Source: CAZEPJ01 sp964514105 (GTDB taxonomy: Bacteria; Desulfobacterota; Desulfocorpusculales; Desulfocorpusculum). Taken from it: DNA of 42,402 nucleotides. The position numbers and the translations under genes were made by a program. Positions 25,177-32,791 of this stretch are shown here, piece after piece. The DNA lies in the NCBI GenBank assembly GCA_964514105.1, contig CAZEPJ010000041.1, positions 1 to 42,402 of the forward strand. The letters are read 5' to 3'. Position 1 is the stretch's first letter, and the number at the start of each line of letters is the position of its first letter. Under the pieces are notes generated by a model that made no database searches, was not told where the DNA came from, and worked only from the letters and a program-made list of their open reading frames with translations.

Positions 25177-26574
25177 ATGTCGAGAAAGGGCGCCATGAGA
25201 AAGACCAGGGACCCCCACGACGATCCGCTCTGGACCAACTTGATCCTGGACAGCGTGGCCGACGGGGTCTTCACCGTGGACCGCCAGGGGCGCATCACTT
25301 CGTTCAACCGCGCCGCCGAGCAGATCACGGGTTTCTCTCGGAAGGAGGCCGTCGGCCAGTTTTGCCACGAGATCTTCCGGGCCAACATCTGTTTCGAGGC
25401 CTGCCCCCTCAAGAGGACCGCCGAGACGCAGGAGCGGGTGGTGAATCTCGAGGTGAATATCCTGAACCGGGAGAACCGGGAGATCCCCATCAGCATCTCC
25501 ACCGCCCAGATCCTGGATGATTCGGGAGAGGTCATCGGGGCCGTGGAGACCTTCCGGGACCTCTCCCTGATCCGCGACCTGCACAAGGAAATCTCCGGCC
25601 GATACTCATTCCAGGACATCATCAGCCGGAGCAAGGCCTTCTCCCGGATCTTTCATGTCCTGCCGGACATCGCCGAGAGCGACGCCACGGTCCTCCTCCA
25701 CGGCGAGAGCGGCACGGGAAAGGAGCTCTTCGCCTCCGCCATCCACAACCTGAGCCACCGCAAGGACGGGCCCTTCGTCAAGGTCAACTGCGGCGCCGTC
25801 CCCGAGAACCTCCTGGAGTCCGAGCTCTTCGGGTACAAAAAGGGGGCCTTCACGGACGCGAGGCGGGACAAGCCGGGCCGCTTCAAGCTGGCGGAGGCCG
25901 GGACCCTACTCCTGGATGAGATCGGCGACCTCACGCTGGGCATCCAGGTCAAACTCCTCAGGGTCCTGGAGCGCAAGGAGTACGAACCCCTCGGAGGGGT
26001 CCGCACGGAAAGGGCCGACGTACGCATCGTCACAGCCACTCATCAGGACCTGGAGGGGCTGGTGCGAAAGGGGAGGTTCCGGGAGGACCTCTTCTACCGA
26101 CTCAACGTCATCCGCCTGGACATCCCCCCCCTGAGGCAGCGACCCGAGGACATCCCCCTTCTCATCGAGCACTTCATCCATCGATTCAACCGGCGAATGG
26201 GCAAACAGGTGCACGGGGTCTCGGAAAGGGCCCTGAAGGTCCTCCTGAACCACCCCTATCCGGGCAATGTCCGGGAGCTTCAGAACGTCCTGGAGCACGC
26301 CATGATCCTGTGCAAGGGGATCGAGATCCAGCCCGCCCATCTGCCGAGATACCTGGTGCGGACACCCCAGGCCTCCTCGCCGTCGCTCCCCGCCATCCCG
26401 GCAAGGGAACTCCTCAGGGCCAAGGAGAAGGAGGGCCTCCTCCTCGTGCTGCGGACCCATGGCGGACGTCTCGGAGAGACGGCCCAGGCCCTGGGCATCC
26501 ATCGGGCCACCCTCTGGCGGCGGTTGAAGCGCCTGGGCATCGCCCCGGCGGATGTCGCTGCAATGCAGCAGTAG
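25177..26574 (+). CDS. sigma-54-dependent activator with Cys-PAS domain, Orp-cluster regulator type
   Basis: A 465-aa enhancer-binding protein. The PAS domain (about 18-135) carries C63-x8-C72-x3-C76 followed by Pro, the same spacing as in the other activator of this window. The AAA+ domain has Walker A GESGTGKE (176-183), the sigma-54 loop GAFTDA (223-228, with D in place of the usual second G), Walker B GTLLLDEIGD and FYRLNVIRLDIPPLRQRPED. The Fis-type helix-turn-helix is AQALGIHRATLWRRLKRLGI. Start 25177 follows GGGGGAGGGG closely; ATG 25195 is an alternative. It precedes the NifX/Mrp cluster, just as the orange-protein genes of Desulfovibrio lie beside their own sigma-54 regulator. That cluster is its likely target. 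Confidence 0.9.
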   Translation: MSRKGAMRKTRDPHDDPLWTNLILDSVADGVFTVDRQGRITSFNRAAEQITGFSRKEAVGQFCHEIFRANICFEACPLKRTAETQERVVNLEVNILNRENREIPISISTAQILDDSGEVIGAVETFRDLSLIRDLHKEISGRYSFQDIISRSKAFSRIFHVLPDIAESDATVLLHGESGTGKELFASAIHNLSHRKDGPFVKVNCGAVPENLLESELFGYKKGAFTDARRDKPGRFKLAEAGTLLLDEIGDLTLGIQVKLLRVLERKEYEPLGGVRTERADVRIVTATHQDLEGLVRKGRFREDLFYRLNVIRLDIPPLRQRPEDIPLLIEHFIHRFNRRMGKQVHGVSERALKVLLNHPYPGNVRELQNVLEHAMILCKGIEIQPAHLPRYLVRTPQASSPSLPAIPARELLRAKEKEGLLLVLRTHGGRLGETAQALGIHRATLWRRLKRLGIAPADVAAMQQ

Positions 26575-26629
26575 CGATTCTGCAACATCCGGGGCACGGC
26601 GAGGCCCGACGCGGGCTCCTCCCGTCGGT

Positions 26630-26645
26630 GTTGCATCTGAGCAAC
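26630..26645. promoter_or_regulatory. palindrome GTTGC-N6-GCAAC, candidate activator site
   Basis: A perfect inverted repeat GTTGC-ATCTGA-GCAAC lies after the activator gene, with another GCAAC half-site at 26582-26586. It stands about 125 bases upstream of the candidate -24/-12 element of the NifX/Mrp cluster, a suitable place for enhancer binding. One GTTGC also occurs upstream of the activator gene at 25071. Confidence 0.42.
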
Positions 26646-26767
26646 CCTTCCCCTCGGGCTCGTCTCCACACAATGGGGCGTCCCCGGGCGATCCGGCCAA
26701 CCGCCCACGCCCTCCGGCCCAAGTGGGGCCCCGCGAACAGCACGCCGGTGGGATGCCCTGCGCTTCC

Positions 26768-26783
26768 CGGCACGCTCCTTTCA
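26768..26783 (+). promoter_or_regulatory. candidate sigma-54 promoter of the NifX/Mrp (Orp-type) cluster
   Basis: CGGCACGCTCCTTTCA matches TGGCACG-N4-TTGCW except for the first base and the G of the -12 GC, which is T. Start would be near 26794, 33 bases before the first NifX-like gene. The -12 mismatch is serious, so this is weaker than the site at 11047. Context (activator gene, palindrome) supports it. Confidence 0.35.
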
Positions 26784-26826
26784 AGGGATACCGTGACGGA
26801 AGGAGACGCGCAGTACGCGGGGAAGC

Positions 26827-27201
26827 ATGAAAGTCGCCATACCCAGATACGAACAGCGCATTGCCCCCCGCTTCGGGTTCACCCAGGACGTGCTGGTGGT
26901 GGAGTTGGAGGGGGGCGGCGTCCGGACGACGGAGAGCTTGCCGGTGGACCGCCGGTTTCCCAACCAGATCCCCGAATTGCTCCACGGCAGAGGGGTCCGG
27001 GTGGTGCTCACCGGGGGGATCAACGTGGACTTCCAAGAGATGTTCCGGGCCCTGGGGATCGAGGTGATCTGGGGGCTCATCGGGACCCCGGAGGAGGCCC
27101 TGGAGGCGTACGTCTCCGGACGGCTTTCCCCGGGCATGGGGCGCTGTCCCGGGGGGGGACGGCGCCGCAGGCGGAGGGGCTGCGGAATGCCGCGCCCCTG
27201 A
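26827..27201 (+). CDS. NifX/NifB-type (MTH1175-like) small protein, first copy
   Basis: A 124-aa protein of the dinitrogenase iron-molybdenum cofactor family, whose members bind metal-sulfur clusters; the orange protein ORP of Desulfovibrio, with a Mo-Cu-S cluster, is one. It opens with MKVAIPRYEQRIAPRFGF and has VLTGGINVDFQEMFRALGIEVIWGLIGT, the turn and strand typical of the fold. The C-terminus is a Gly/Arg-rich run with two cysteines (RCPGG, GCGMP). It is the first gene after the candidate sigma-54 promoter and is followed by a DUF5320 gene 24 bases on. Confidence 0.78.
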   Translation: MKVAIPRYEQRIAPRFGFTQDVLVVELEGGGVRTTESLPVDRRFPNQIPELLHGRGVRVVLTGGINVDFQEMFRALGIEVIWGLIGTPEEALEAYVSGRLSPGMGRCPGGGRRRRRRGCGMPRP

Positions 27202-27224
27202 TCAATGGGAAGGAGGTGTTGGAG

Positions 27225-27581
27225 ATGCCTGGAATGGACGGAACGGGCCCCCTCGGGATGGGGCCCCAGACGGGATGGGGCCGTGGACCGTGCGCGGTCG
27301 GGTACGGGGAGCGGCCGGCGGCGTATGGCGGCTGGACAGCTGCCCGGGGTCCGGGGTTTGGCCGGGGACGCGGATGGGGTCGGGGTCTCGGACGCAAGTT
27401 CCGGTGGGGCTTCCCGACCCCGGGCCAGTCAGGAGGCGCCGGGATCAGAGGCACCCCATGGGGGTCGGGGGCCGGAGGAGACGAGGCCGCCTGGCTCACC
27501 CGGCGGTCGGACGCCCTCAAGGCCGAGTTGGATGCCGTCAAGCGGAGGCTCGATGAACTGGCCACGGAGGCGGAAGGCTGA
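27225..27581 (+). CDS. DUF5320-type Gly-rich protein with C-terminal coiled coil
   Basis: A 118-aa protein beginning MPGMDGTGPLGMGPQTGWGRG, the N-terminal signature of DUF5320 proteins. A long Gly/Arg/Trp-rich middle (GFGRGRGWGRGLGRKFRWG) follows. The last 30 residues (SDALKAELDAVKRRLDELAT) look like a short coiled coil. AGGAGG lies eight bases before the ATG. Such proteins are often encoded beside NifX-like and Mrp ATPase genes; their function is unknown. The fourth NifX-like protein of this cluster carries a similar Gly-rich, coiled-coil tail. Confidence 0.75.
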   Translation: MPGMDGTGPLGMGPQTGWGRGPCAVGYGERPAAYGGWTAARGPGFGRGRGWGRGLGRKFRWGFPTPGQSGGAGIRGTPWGSGAGGDEAAWLTRRSDALKAELDAVKRRLDELATEAEG

Positions 27582-27702
27582 AGCCGCGGGGAGGGGGGGT
27601 GGCCACCTCCCCTTCCCCCATTGCCGGCCTGCCCCGCCAAGAGCCGAAACGGGGGCGCGGGGCGAGACGAGAGAGACCATGGGGAGTTGGAGGAGACGAG
27701 CA

Positions 27703-28623
27703 ATGGCGAGAGAGAAGCAATGCGATGCCACCAAGGCCTGCGACAGCTGCGGCAGCTCCGCCCAATGCTCCGAGAAGGAGAAGGAGGCCCACCAGGAGCG
27801 TCGATTGAGGGAGAGGTTGGTTCACATTCGGCACAAGGTCCTGGTCATGAGCGGCAAGGGGGGAGTGGGCAAGAGCACGGTGGCCACCAACTTCGCCGCC
27901 ACCCTCGCCGGGGAGGGCTATCGGGTGGGGCTCCTGGACGCGGACATCCACGGGCCCAACATCCCCCGCATGCTCGGCGTCGACACCCAGCAGCTGGTCG
28001 GGGCGGGGGACGGGCTGCGGCCTGTGGAGGCGTTTTCCAACCTTTGGGTGGTCTCCATGGCCCTGATCTCCACCGACTCGGACGCCCCCATTGTGTGGCG
28101 GGGGCCCATCAAGCACAACGTCATCAAGCAGTTCTTGGGCGACGTGGAGTGGGGGGATTTGGATTTCCTCGTCGTTGACCTTCCGCCGGGAACCGGGGAC
28201 GAGCCGCTGAGCGTCGCCCATCTCATCGAGCGCGTGGACGGGTCCATCATCGTGACCACGCCCCAGGACGTGGCCCTGCTGGATTCGAGGAAGGCCGTGG
28301 GGTTCAGCAACCTGCTCAAGATTCCGGTGCTGGGCATCGTGGAGAACATGAGCGGCATGGTCTGCCCCCACTGCTCCCAGGAGATCGACCTGTTCAAGGT
28401 CGGCGGCGGGGAGCGGGCGGCCCGGGAACTCATGGTCCCGTTCCTGGGGCGAATTCCCATCGATCCAGATATGGTGGAGATGTGTGACGGAGGAAAACCG
28501 CTGGTGCTCAACCGGCCCTATTCGAGGGCCAAGAAGGCCTTCGAGGAGCTTGCCCGGATCATCCTGACGCGGTTGGAAGGGGAGGAGCGGCCCATCCGGG
28601 TCAGCTCGGGGGGGGGCAGATGA
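27703..28623 (+). CDS. Mrp/NBP35-family iron-sulfur carrier ATPase
   Basis: A 306-aa P-loop ATPase of the Mrp/Nbp35 family, cytoplasmic carriers of [4Fe-4S] clusters. Walker A is SGKGGVGKSTV, the deviant-P-loop Lys is present, DADIHGPNIPRMLG and VVDLPPGTGDEPLS follow, and a CxxC lies in CPHCSQEIDLF. The N-terminus has four cysteines C7-x5-C13-x2-C16-x5-C22, similar to the N-terminal cluster motif of Nbp35. The ATG is seven bases after GGAGGAG. In the Desulfovibrio ORP locus an Mrp ATPase is encoded next to the orange protein. Its stop overlaps the start of the next gene. Confidence 0.88.
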   Translation: MAREKQCDATKACDSCGSSAQCSEKEKEAHQERRLRERLVHIRHKVLVMSGKGGVGKSTVATNFAATLAGEGYRVGLLDADIHGPNIPRMLGVDTQQLVGAGDGLRPVEAFSNLWVVSMALISTDSDAPIVWRGPIKHNVIKQFLGDVEWGDLDFLVVDLPPGTGDEPLSVAHLIERVDGSIIVTTPQDVALLDSRKAVGFSNLLKIPVLGIVENMSGMVCPHCSQEIDLFKVGGGERAARELMVPFLGRIPIDPDMVEMCDGGKPLVLNRPYSRAKKAFEELARIILTRLEGEERPIRVSSGGGR

Positions 28624-28982
28624 GGATCGCGGTGTCGGTAAGTCTCTCCAGCCTCGACGCACCGGTGGACCCACGCTTCGGGAGGGCCCGGTACTTCCTC
28701 CTGATCGACCCGGCCACGCTGGCCTGGGAGGCAGTGGACAACGCCCAGAACCTCGACCTCTCCCAGGGGGCGGGGATCCAGGCCGCCCAGAACCTGCTGC
28801 GGCACGACGTCCAGGTGCTCCTCACGGGAAACTGCGGCCCCAAGGCATTCAAGGTCCTGAAGGCGGCCGGGATCAAGGTGTGCGTGGGCGTCACGGGCAG
28901 TGCCCGGGAGGCGGTCCACTCCTATCTGGAGGGGCGCTGCCCCCCCAGCGAAGGCCCCAACGTCGAGGGACACTGGATTTGA
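28620..28982 (+). CDS. NifX/NifB-type small protein, second copy
   Basis: A 120-aa member of the NifX/ORP-like family: MRIAVSVSLSSLDAPVDPRFGRARYFLLID, then GAGIQAAQNLLRHDVQVLLTGNCGPKAFKVLKAAGIKV across the middle. This is the fullest match to the family in the cluster, and it has the closest layout to the orange protein itself. Start ATG overlaps the mrp stop (ATGA). Metal binding is inferred from the family, and the single Cys pair (GNCGP, KVCVG) is not obviously a ligand set. Confidence 0.83.
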   Translation: MRIAVSVSLSSLDAPVDPRFGRARYFLLIDPATLAWEAVDNAQNLDLSQGAGIQAAQNLLRHDVQVLLTGNCGPKAFKVLKAAGIKVCVGVTGSAREAVHSYLEGRCPPSEGPNVEGHWI

Positions 28983-29010
28983 GAGCACAAAGGAAAAAGG
29001 AGGTAGACCG

Positions 29011-29343
29011 ATGAGATTCGCCATTCCATTGGCCGAGGGAGTGCTCTGCAACCATTTCGGCCATTGCCAGCAGTTCGCCATCATGAACGCAGAGGAGCGC
29101 GACATCGTGGGGAAGGAGCTCCTGACCCCGCCGCCCCACGAGCCGGGCCTCCTGCCCCGGTGGCTCCACGAGCTGGGCGTCGACGTCATCATCGCCGGCG
29201 GGATGGGCGGCAGGGCCCTTCAGCTTTTCGCCCAGAACGGCATTCGGGTGGTGACCGGCGCGCCCACTCTCCCGCCCGAGGACCTGGTGCGTCAGTACCT
29301 GGCGGATGCCCTCGTCACGGGCGCCAACGTCTGCGACCACTGA
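29011..29343 (+). CDS. NifX/NifB-type small protein, third copy
   Basis: A 110-aa protein with MRFAIPLAEGVLCNHFGHCQQFAIM, where a His and two Cys (C13, C19) lie together, and VIIAGGMGGRALQLFAQNGIRVVTGAP in the family turn. The CNHFGHC arrangement could bind a metal. A strong GGAGG lies seven bases before the ATG. It is 28 bases after the second copy. A terminal NVCDH adds another Cys/His pair. Confidence 0.8.
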   Translation: MRFAIPLAEGVLCNHFGHCQQFAIMNAEERDIVGKELLTPPPHEPGLLPRWLHELGVDVIIAGGMGGRALQLFAQNGIRVVTGAPTLPPEDLVRQYLADALVTGANVCDH

Positions 29344-29457
29344 ACGGACGGCCTGGCCTCCCCTTCCGGGACGGCATGGGATGTCAGCTGATGCCCAGGG
29401 GCGAGAGGGGCGGCGGGGCCGGGGGGCGCGGACCTCAACCTGCTGACGGGAGGGGAC

Positions 29458-29823
29458 ATGAAGACGACGAGGATCGCCATTATCGGCTGCAAGCGGATCC
29501 AGGACCAGCTCTGCGTGGCCTGCGCCAAGTGCCTCAAGGGAATGAGCGAGCGGGAGGGGGAGTTCTCCCGGTATCGGGGCGAGGACGTGGAGCTCATCGC
29601 CCTGGGCCACTGCGGAGACTGCCCGGGCCTCATCATCCCCAAGATCAAGCTCATGAAGGAGGTGGCCCAGGGGCTGGATCGGGACTTCGACGTCATCCAC
29701 CTGGGGACGTGCGTGGTCAAGGCCAGAAAGACGGCCCTGTGCCCCCTGGATTTCGATAAGGTGGCCGCAATGGTCAAGGACAACTTTCAAAAGGATATGG
29801 TGGTGGGCACCCATCCATACTGA
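29458..29823 (+). CDS. CGGC-domain protein
   Basis: A 121-aa protein with RIAIIGCKRIQDQLCVACAKCLKG, then LIALGHCGDCPGLIIPKIKLM and HLGTCVVKARKTALCPLDF. The cysteine arrangement and the HCGDCPG element fit the CGGC domain family, here with GDC in place of GGC. Members are small putative metal-binding proteins of unknown role in anaerobes. A 114-base gap separates it from the third NifX-like gene, in which I see nothing. GGAGG (26-base window upstream, AGGGGAC) precedes the ATG. Confidence 0.76.
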   Translation: MKTTRIAIIGCKRIQDQLCVACAKCLKGMSEREGEFSRYRGEDVELIALGHCGDCPGLIIPKIKLMKEVAQGLDRDFDVIHLGTCVVKARKTALCPLDFDKVAAMVKDNFQKDMVVGTHPY

Positions 29824-29832
29824 GGGACGTGG

Positions 29833-30309
29833 GTGGCGGAAATGGCGTCGGAGGACGACGAGGTCACCAAGGAGCTGGAGCGGATCCTTCTCGAGGAGTT
29901 GGGCAAGAGGGTCAACCCTGCCCTGATGGAGCACGTCCTGAGGCCGCGCAACGCGGGCCACATGGATCAGCCGGACGGAGAGGCCTCGCTCACCGGGATC
30001 TGCGAGGACACGGTGCGGATCCAACTTCGCCTGGCCGGGGACCGGATCGAAGAGATCCGCTTCATGACCAACGGGTGCGGCGCCACGGTGGCCTGTGGCA
30101 GCATGGTGACCGAACTGGCGCGTGGGAAACCCTTGGAAGAGGCCCTGAGGATCGATGGAACCCGGGTGGTGGAGGCCTTCGGGGGGTTGCCCGTGGAGCA
30201 TACCCACTGCGCGGATCTGGCCGCCAACGCCCTCCGGGCCGCCGTGAGCGACGCCCTGGAGGGGCGCCGAGAGCCCTGGAAGCGCCTGTATCGCTCCAGG
30301 GATCACTGA
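29833..30309 (+). CDS. IscU/NifU-N-like iron-sulfur scaffold
   Basis: A 158-aa protein with the three scaffold cysteines in family context: GICEDTVRIQLRL (usually CGD, here CED), TNGCGATVACGSM and EHTHCADLAANALRAA. An extra Cys (ACGS) lies after the second. Family members assemble [2Fe-2S]/[4Fe-4S] clusters in the cytoplasm and donate them to carriers such as Mrp. Start GTG 29833 has GAGG at seven bases; ATG 29842 is an alternative. Its place between NifX-like and ATPase genes argues for metallocluster assembly in this cluster. Confidence 0.8.
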   Translation: MAEMASEDDEVTKELERILLEELGKRVNPALMEHVLRPRNAGHMDQPDGEASLTGICEDTVRIQLRLAGDRIEEIRFMTNGCGATVACGSMVTELARGKPLEEALRIDGTRVVEAFGGLPVEHTHCADLAANALRAAVSDALEGRREPWKRLYRSRDH

Positions 30310-30330
30310 CGCAGGGAGAGAGGTCTTGCC

Positions 30331-30933
30331 ATGAGAATCGTGATCACCACCGAGGGGCCCACCCTGGAAGACCGGCTGGATCCGCGGTTCGGAAGATGTC
30401 GGACGTTCCTCTGGGTGGATTCGGAGACCCTCCAGGTCGAGGCCGTGGACAACGAGGCCTCCATGCGGGGAAGCGGTGCCGGGATCCAGGCCGCCCAAAT
30501 GATCGCCCATCGAGGGACCGAGGCCGTCATCACCGGCCATCTGGGTCCCAATGCCGCCCAGGTCTTGCACAGCGCCGGAATCAAGGTCTACTTGGCGGCT
30601 CCGGGCACGGCGCGCCAGGCCCTGGAGGCCTTTCGATCGGGCCGACTTCAGAGGGCCGAGGGGGCCACGGTGACGGCCCACTTTGGCGCCGGCGGGGGAA
30701 CGGGTGCCACGGGAGGCAAGGGGATGAGAAGAGGGATGGGGCGCGGCATGGGCAGGGGGATGGGGTTGGGGCGCGTCGCGGGGCCGGCATGGGGCCCGGC
30801 CCCGCCGGATCCTTCCCCGGGCGGCTCCCGTCCCCTCTCCGAGGGGTTGGAGGAACTCAAGCGATTGCAGAAGGATCTGCAGGACCAAATGGCGCGGATC
30901 GAGCGCCGGATCGCGGATCTGGAGGCAAGATGA
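30331..30933 (+). CDS. NifX-type protein with Gly-rich, DUF5320-like coiled-coil tail
   Basis: A 200-aa protein, fourth NifX-like copy. Residues 1-115 are the NifX/ORP fold (RIVITTEGPTLEDRLDPRFGRCRTF, GAGIQAAQMIAHRGTEAVIT, AAQVLHSAGIKVYLAAPGTA). Then comes a Gly/Met/Arg-rich tract (GMRRGMGRGMGRGMGLG), and the last 40 residues (LEELKRLQKDLQDQM, RIERRIADLEAR) form a coiled coil as in the stand-alone DUF5320-type protein of this cluster. This looks like a fusion of the two kinds of protein. Its stop overlaps the start of the next ATPase gene. Confidence 0.8.
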   Translation: MRIVITTEGPTLEDRLDPRFGRCRTFLWVDSETLQVEAVDNEASMRGSGAGIQAAQMIAHRGTEAVITGHLGPNAAQVLHSAGIKVYLAAPGTARQALEAFRSGRLQRAEGATVTAHFGAGGGTGATGGKGMRRGMGRGMGRGMGLGRVAGPAWGPAPPDPSPGGSRPLSEGLEELKRLQKDLQDQMARIERRIADLEAR

Positions 30934-31907
30934 TCCTCTCGGTGGCCAGCGGCAAGGGCGGGACCGGCAAGACGACCATCGCCACCAACTTGGCCCGGGC
31001 CCTGGGCGGGGGGGCGCAGCTCATCGACTGCGACGTGGAGGAGCCCAACGCCCATCTGTTCCTGAAGCCCGTCATCGAGCGGGTCACCGAGGTGACCCTT
31101 CCCGTCCCCCAGGTGGACCTCTCCAGATGCAGCTTCTGCGGGGAGTGCGGCAGGTTCTGCGCCTTCAGCGCCATCGTGGTCGTGGTGGATCAGGTCCTGA
31201 CCTTCCGCGAGCTGTGCCACGGCTGCGGCGGTTGCAGCCTGCTGTGCCCCCAAGGCGCCATTCGGGAGGTCCCCAAGGTGCTGGGGGTCCTGGAGGAGGG
31301 CGCGGCAGGCCCGGTGCGATTCGTGGCCGGCAGGCTTCGGGTGGGGGAGGCCATGTCCCCGCCCCTCATCAGGGCCGCCATGCGCTGCGCCCTTCCGGAC
31401 CGCGTGGTCATCGTGGATGCGCCTCCCGGGACTTCCTGCCCCGCGGTCGCCTCCGTCAAGGGCTCGGACTACTGCCTCTTGGTCACCGAACCCACGCCCT
31501 TCGGGATCAACGACCTCAAGCTCGCCTTGGAGGTGGTCCGGGACCTGGGCATCCCCCACGGCATCGTCGTCAACCGATCGGACCTGGGCGACGGAGAGCT
31601 CCAGTCCTTCTGCCTGCGGGAGGGCGTCCCCATCCTCCTGGAGATCAAGGACGATCGCGCCATCGCCGAAGCCTATGCCCGGGGGGAGATGATCCTCGAC
31701 GCCAAGCCCGGCTTCCGTTCGACCTTCCTGGCTCTCCACGATCGGATCCAGCAGGAACTGGCGCGACACAAAGACCGAAGGGTCGTCAGCGGCGACGGCC
31801 GTCCCCTCCGCTCGTCCCCCCGGCGGCCGTCTCCCCCTGACCATCCTCCCCACGCCGGCTCGCGTGAACGGGAGGAACCGGCGGGCAGGAGCGGGGGTGC
31901 GCGATGA
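30930..31907 (+). CDS. MinD/Mrp-type ATPase with ferredoxin insert (first)
   Basis: A 325-aa P-loop ATPase: SGKGGTGKTTIATNLARAL, LIDCDVEEPNAHLFL, and VIVDAPPGTSCPAVA. Between the N-terminal and central parts a 2[4Fe-4S] ferredoxin domain is inserted: CSFCGECGRFC and CHGCGGCSLLC. The C-terminal 40 residues are Pro/Arg-rich and look disordered. Pairs of such ferredoxin-containing ATPases occur in ORP loci of Desulfovibrio and in many anaerobes beside NifX-like genes, where their cluster-transfer or positioning role is suggested. ATGA overlaps on both sides show tight coupling. Confidence 0.87.
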   Translation: MILSVASGKGGTGKTTIATNLARALGGGAQLIDCDVEEPNAHLFLKPVIERVTEVTLPVPQVDLSRCSFCGECGRFCAFSAIVVVVDQVLTFRELCHGCGGCSLLCPQGAIREVPKVLGVLEEGAAGPVRFVAGRLRVGEAMSPPLIRAAMRCALPDRVVIVDAPPGTSCPAVASVKGSDYCLLVTEPTPFGINDLKLALEVVRDLGIPHGIVVNRSDLGDGELQSFCLREGVPILLEIKDDRAIAEAYARGEMILDAKPGFRSTFLALHDRIQQELARHKDRRVVSGDGRPLRSSPRRPSPPDHPPHAGSREREEPAGRSGGAR

Positions 31908-32767
31908 AGGAGCTGGTGGTCATCAGCGGCAAGGGAGGCACGGGGAAGACCACCATCACGGCCTGCTTGGCGGCCCTGGCCAAAGACAAGGTCTTGGTGG
32001 ACGCCGACGTGGACGCCGCGGACCTCTTCATCCTCCTGGCCCCCGAGACGCGGCGCAAGGAGACCTTCCGCAGCGGGCAGGTGGCCCGGATCGATGCGGC
32101 GCTGTGCACCAGCTGCGCAAAGTGCGTCGACGCCTGTCGCTACGGTGCCATCTCCCCGCAATTGCAGGTGGACGGCGTGGACTGCGAGGGGTGCGGCCTG
32201 TGCGCCCGGATCTGCCCGACCCAGGCCATCGGGATGCGGGAGTGCGTCTCCGGAGACTGGTTCATCTCCGAGACGCGCTACGGGCCCTTCGTCCACGCGC
32301 GGCTCAAGCCCGGGGGGGAGAACTCGGGAAAGCTGGTGACCATGGTGCGGCAAAACGCCCGGCTCATCGCCGAGGATCGAGGCTTGGATTGGATCCTGGT
32401 GGACGGTCCGCCAGGGATCGGCTGCCCGGTGATCTCGTCGCTGACCGGCGCCGCCGCAGTGCTCATCGTGACCGAGCCCACCCCTGCGGGGATACACGAC
32501 ATGAAGCGGGTGGCCGAGCTTGCGGCCTACTTCAAGATCCCCAGCGCGGTCTGTATCAACAAGTGGGACCTCAGTCCCGAGAAGACCGAGGAGATCGCCG
32601 CGTTCTGCGCCGGGGAGGGGATCGCCTTCGCCGGGCGGATCCCCTATGATCGCACCGTGGTGGACTCTTTGGTCAAGCGGAGGATCCTGGTGGAATACGC
32701 CCCGGATGCCCCGGCGGCTCGAGAGGTCTTGACCCTGTGGACGAGGATGCAGGGGATGTTTGCCTGA
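31904..32767 (+). CDS. MinD/Mrp-type ATPase with ferredoxin insert (second)
   Basis: A 287-aa paralogue of the preceding ATPase: VISGKGGTGKTTITACLAAL, VLVDADVDAADLFILL, the ferredoxin motifs CTSCAKCVDAC and CEGCGLCARIC, and LVDGPPGIGCPVISS. It lacks the long tail. Starting inside the end of its neighbour, it is surely co-expressed and probably forms a heterodimer. It is followed 24 bases on by a DUF59 gene, another protein of Fe-S maturation. Confidence 0.88.
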   Translation: MKELVVISGKGGTGKTTITACLAALAKDKVLVDADVDAADLFILLAPETRRKETFRSGQVARIDAALCTSCAKCVDACRYGAISPQLQVDGVDCEGCGLCARICPTQAIGMRECVSGDWFISETRYGPFVHARLKPGGENSGKLVTMVRQNARLIAEDRGLDWILVDGPPGIGCPVISSLTGAAAVLIVTEPTPAGIHDMKRVAELAAYFKIPSAVCINKWDLSPEKTEEIAAFCAGEGIAFAGRIPYDRTVVDSLVKRRILVEYAPDAPAAREVLTLWTRMQGMFA

Positions 32768-32791
32768 TCCCGGGCTGGGGCCGGAAGGAGA

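Noticed and set aside
26749..26764. TGGGATGCCCTGCGCT as the -24/-12 element of the NifX/Mrp cluster
   Set aside because: GG and GC are in phase, but four other defined bases mismatch, giving a poorer overall fit than the element at 26768, though that one lacks the -12 G.
28891..30888. 665-codon minus-strand open frame
   Set aside because: Antisense to the NifX-like, CGGC and IscU-like genes, all of which have motifs and ribosome sites; no domain in the antisense product.
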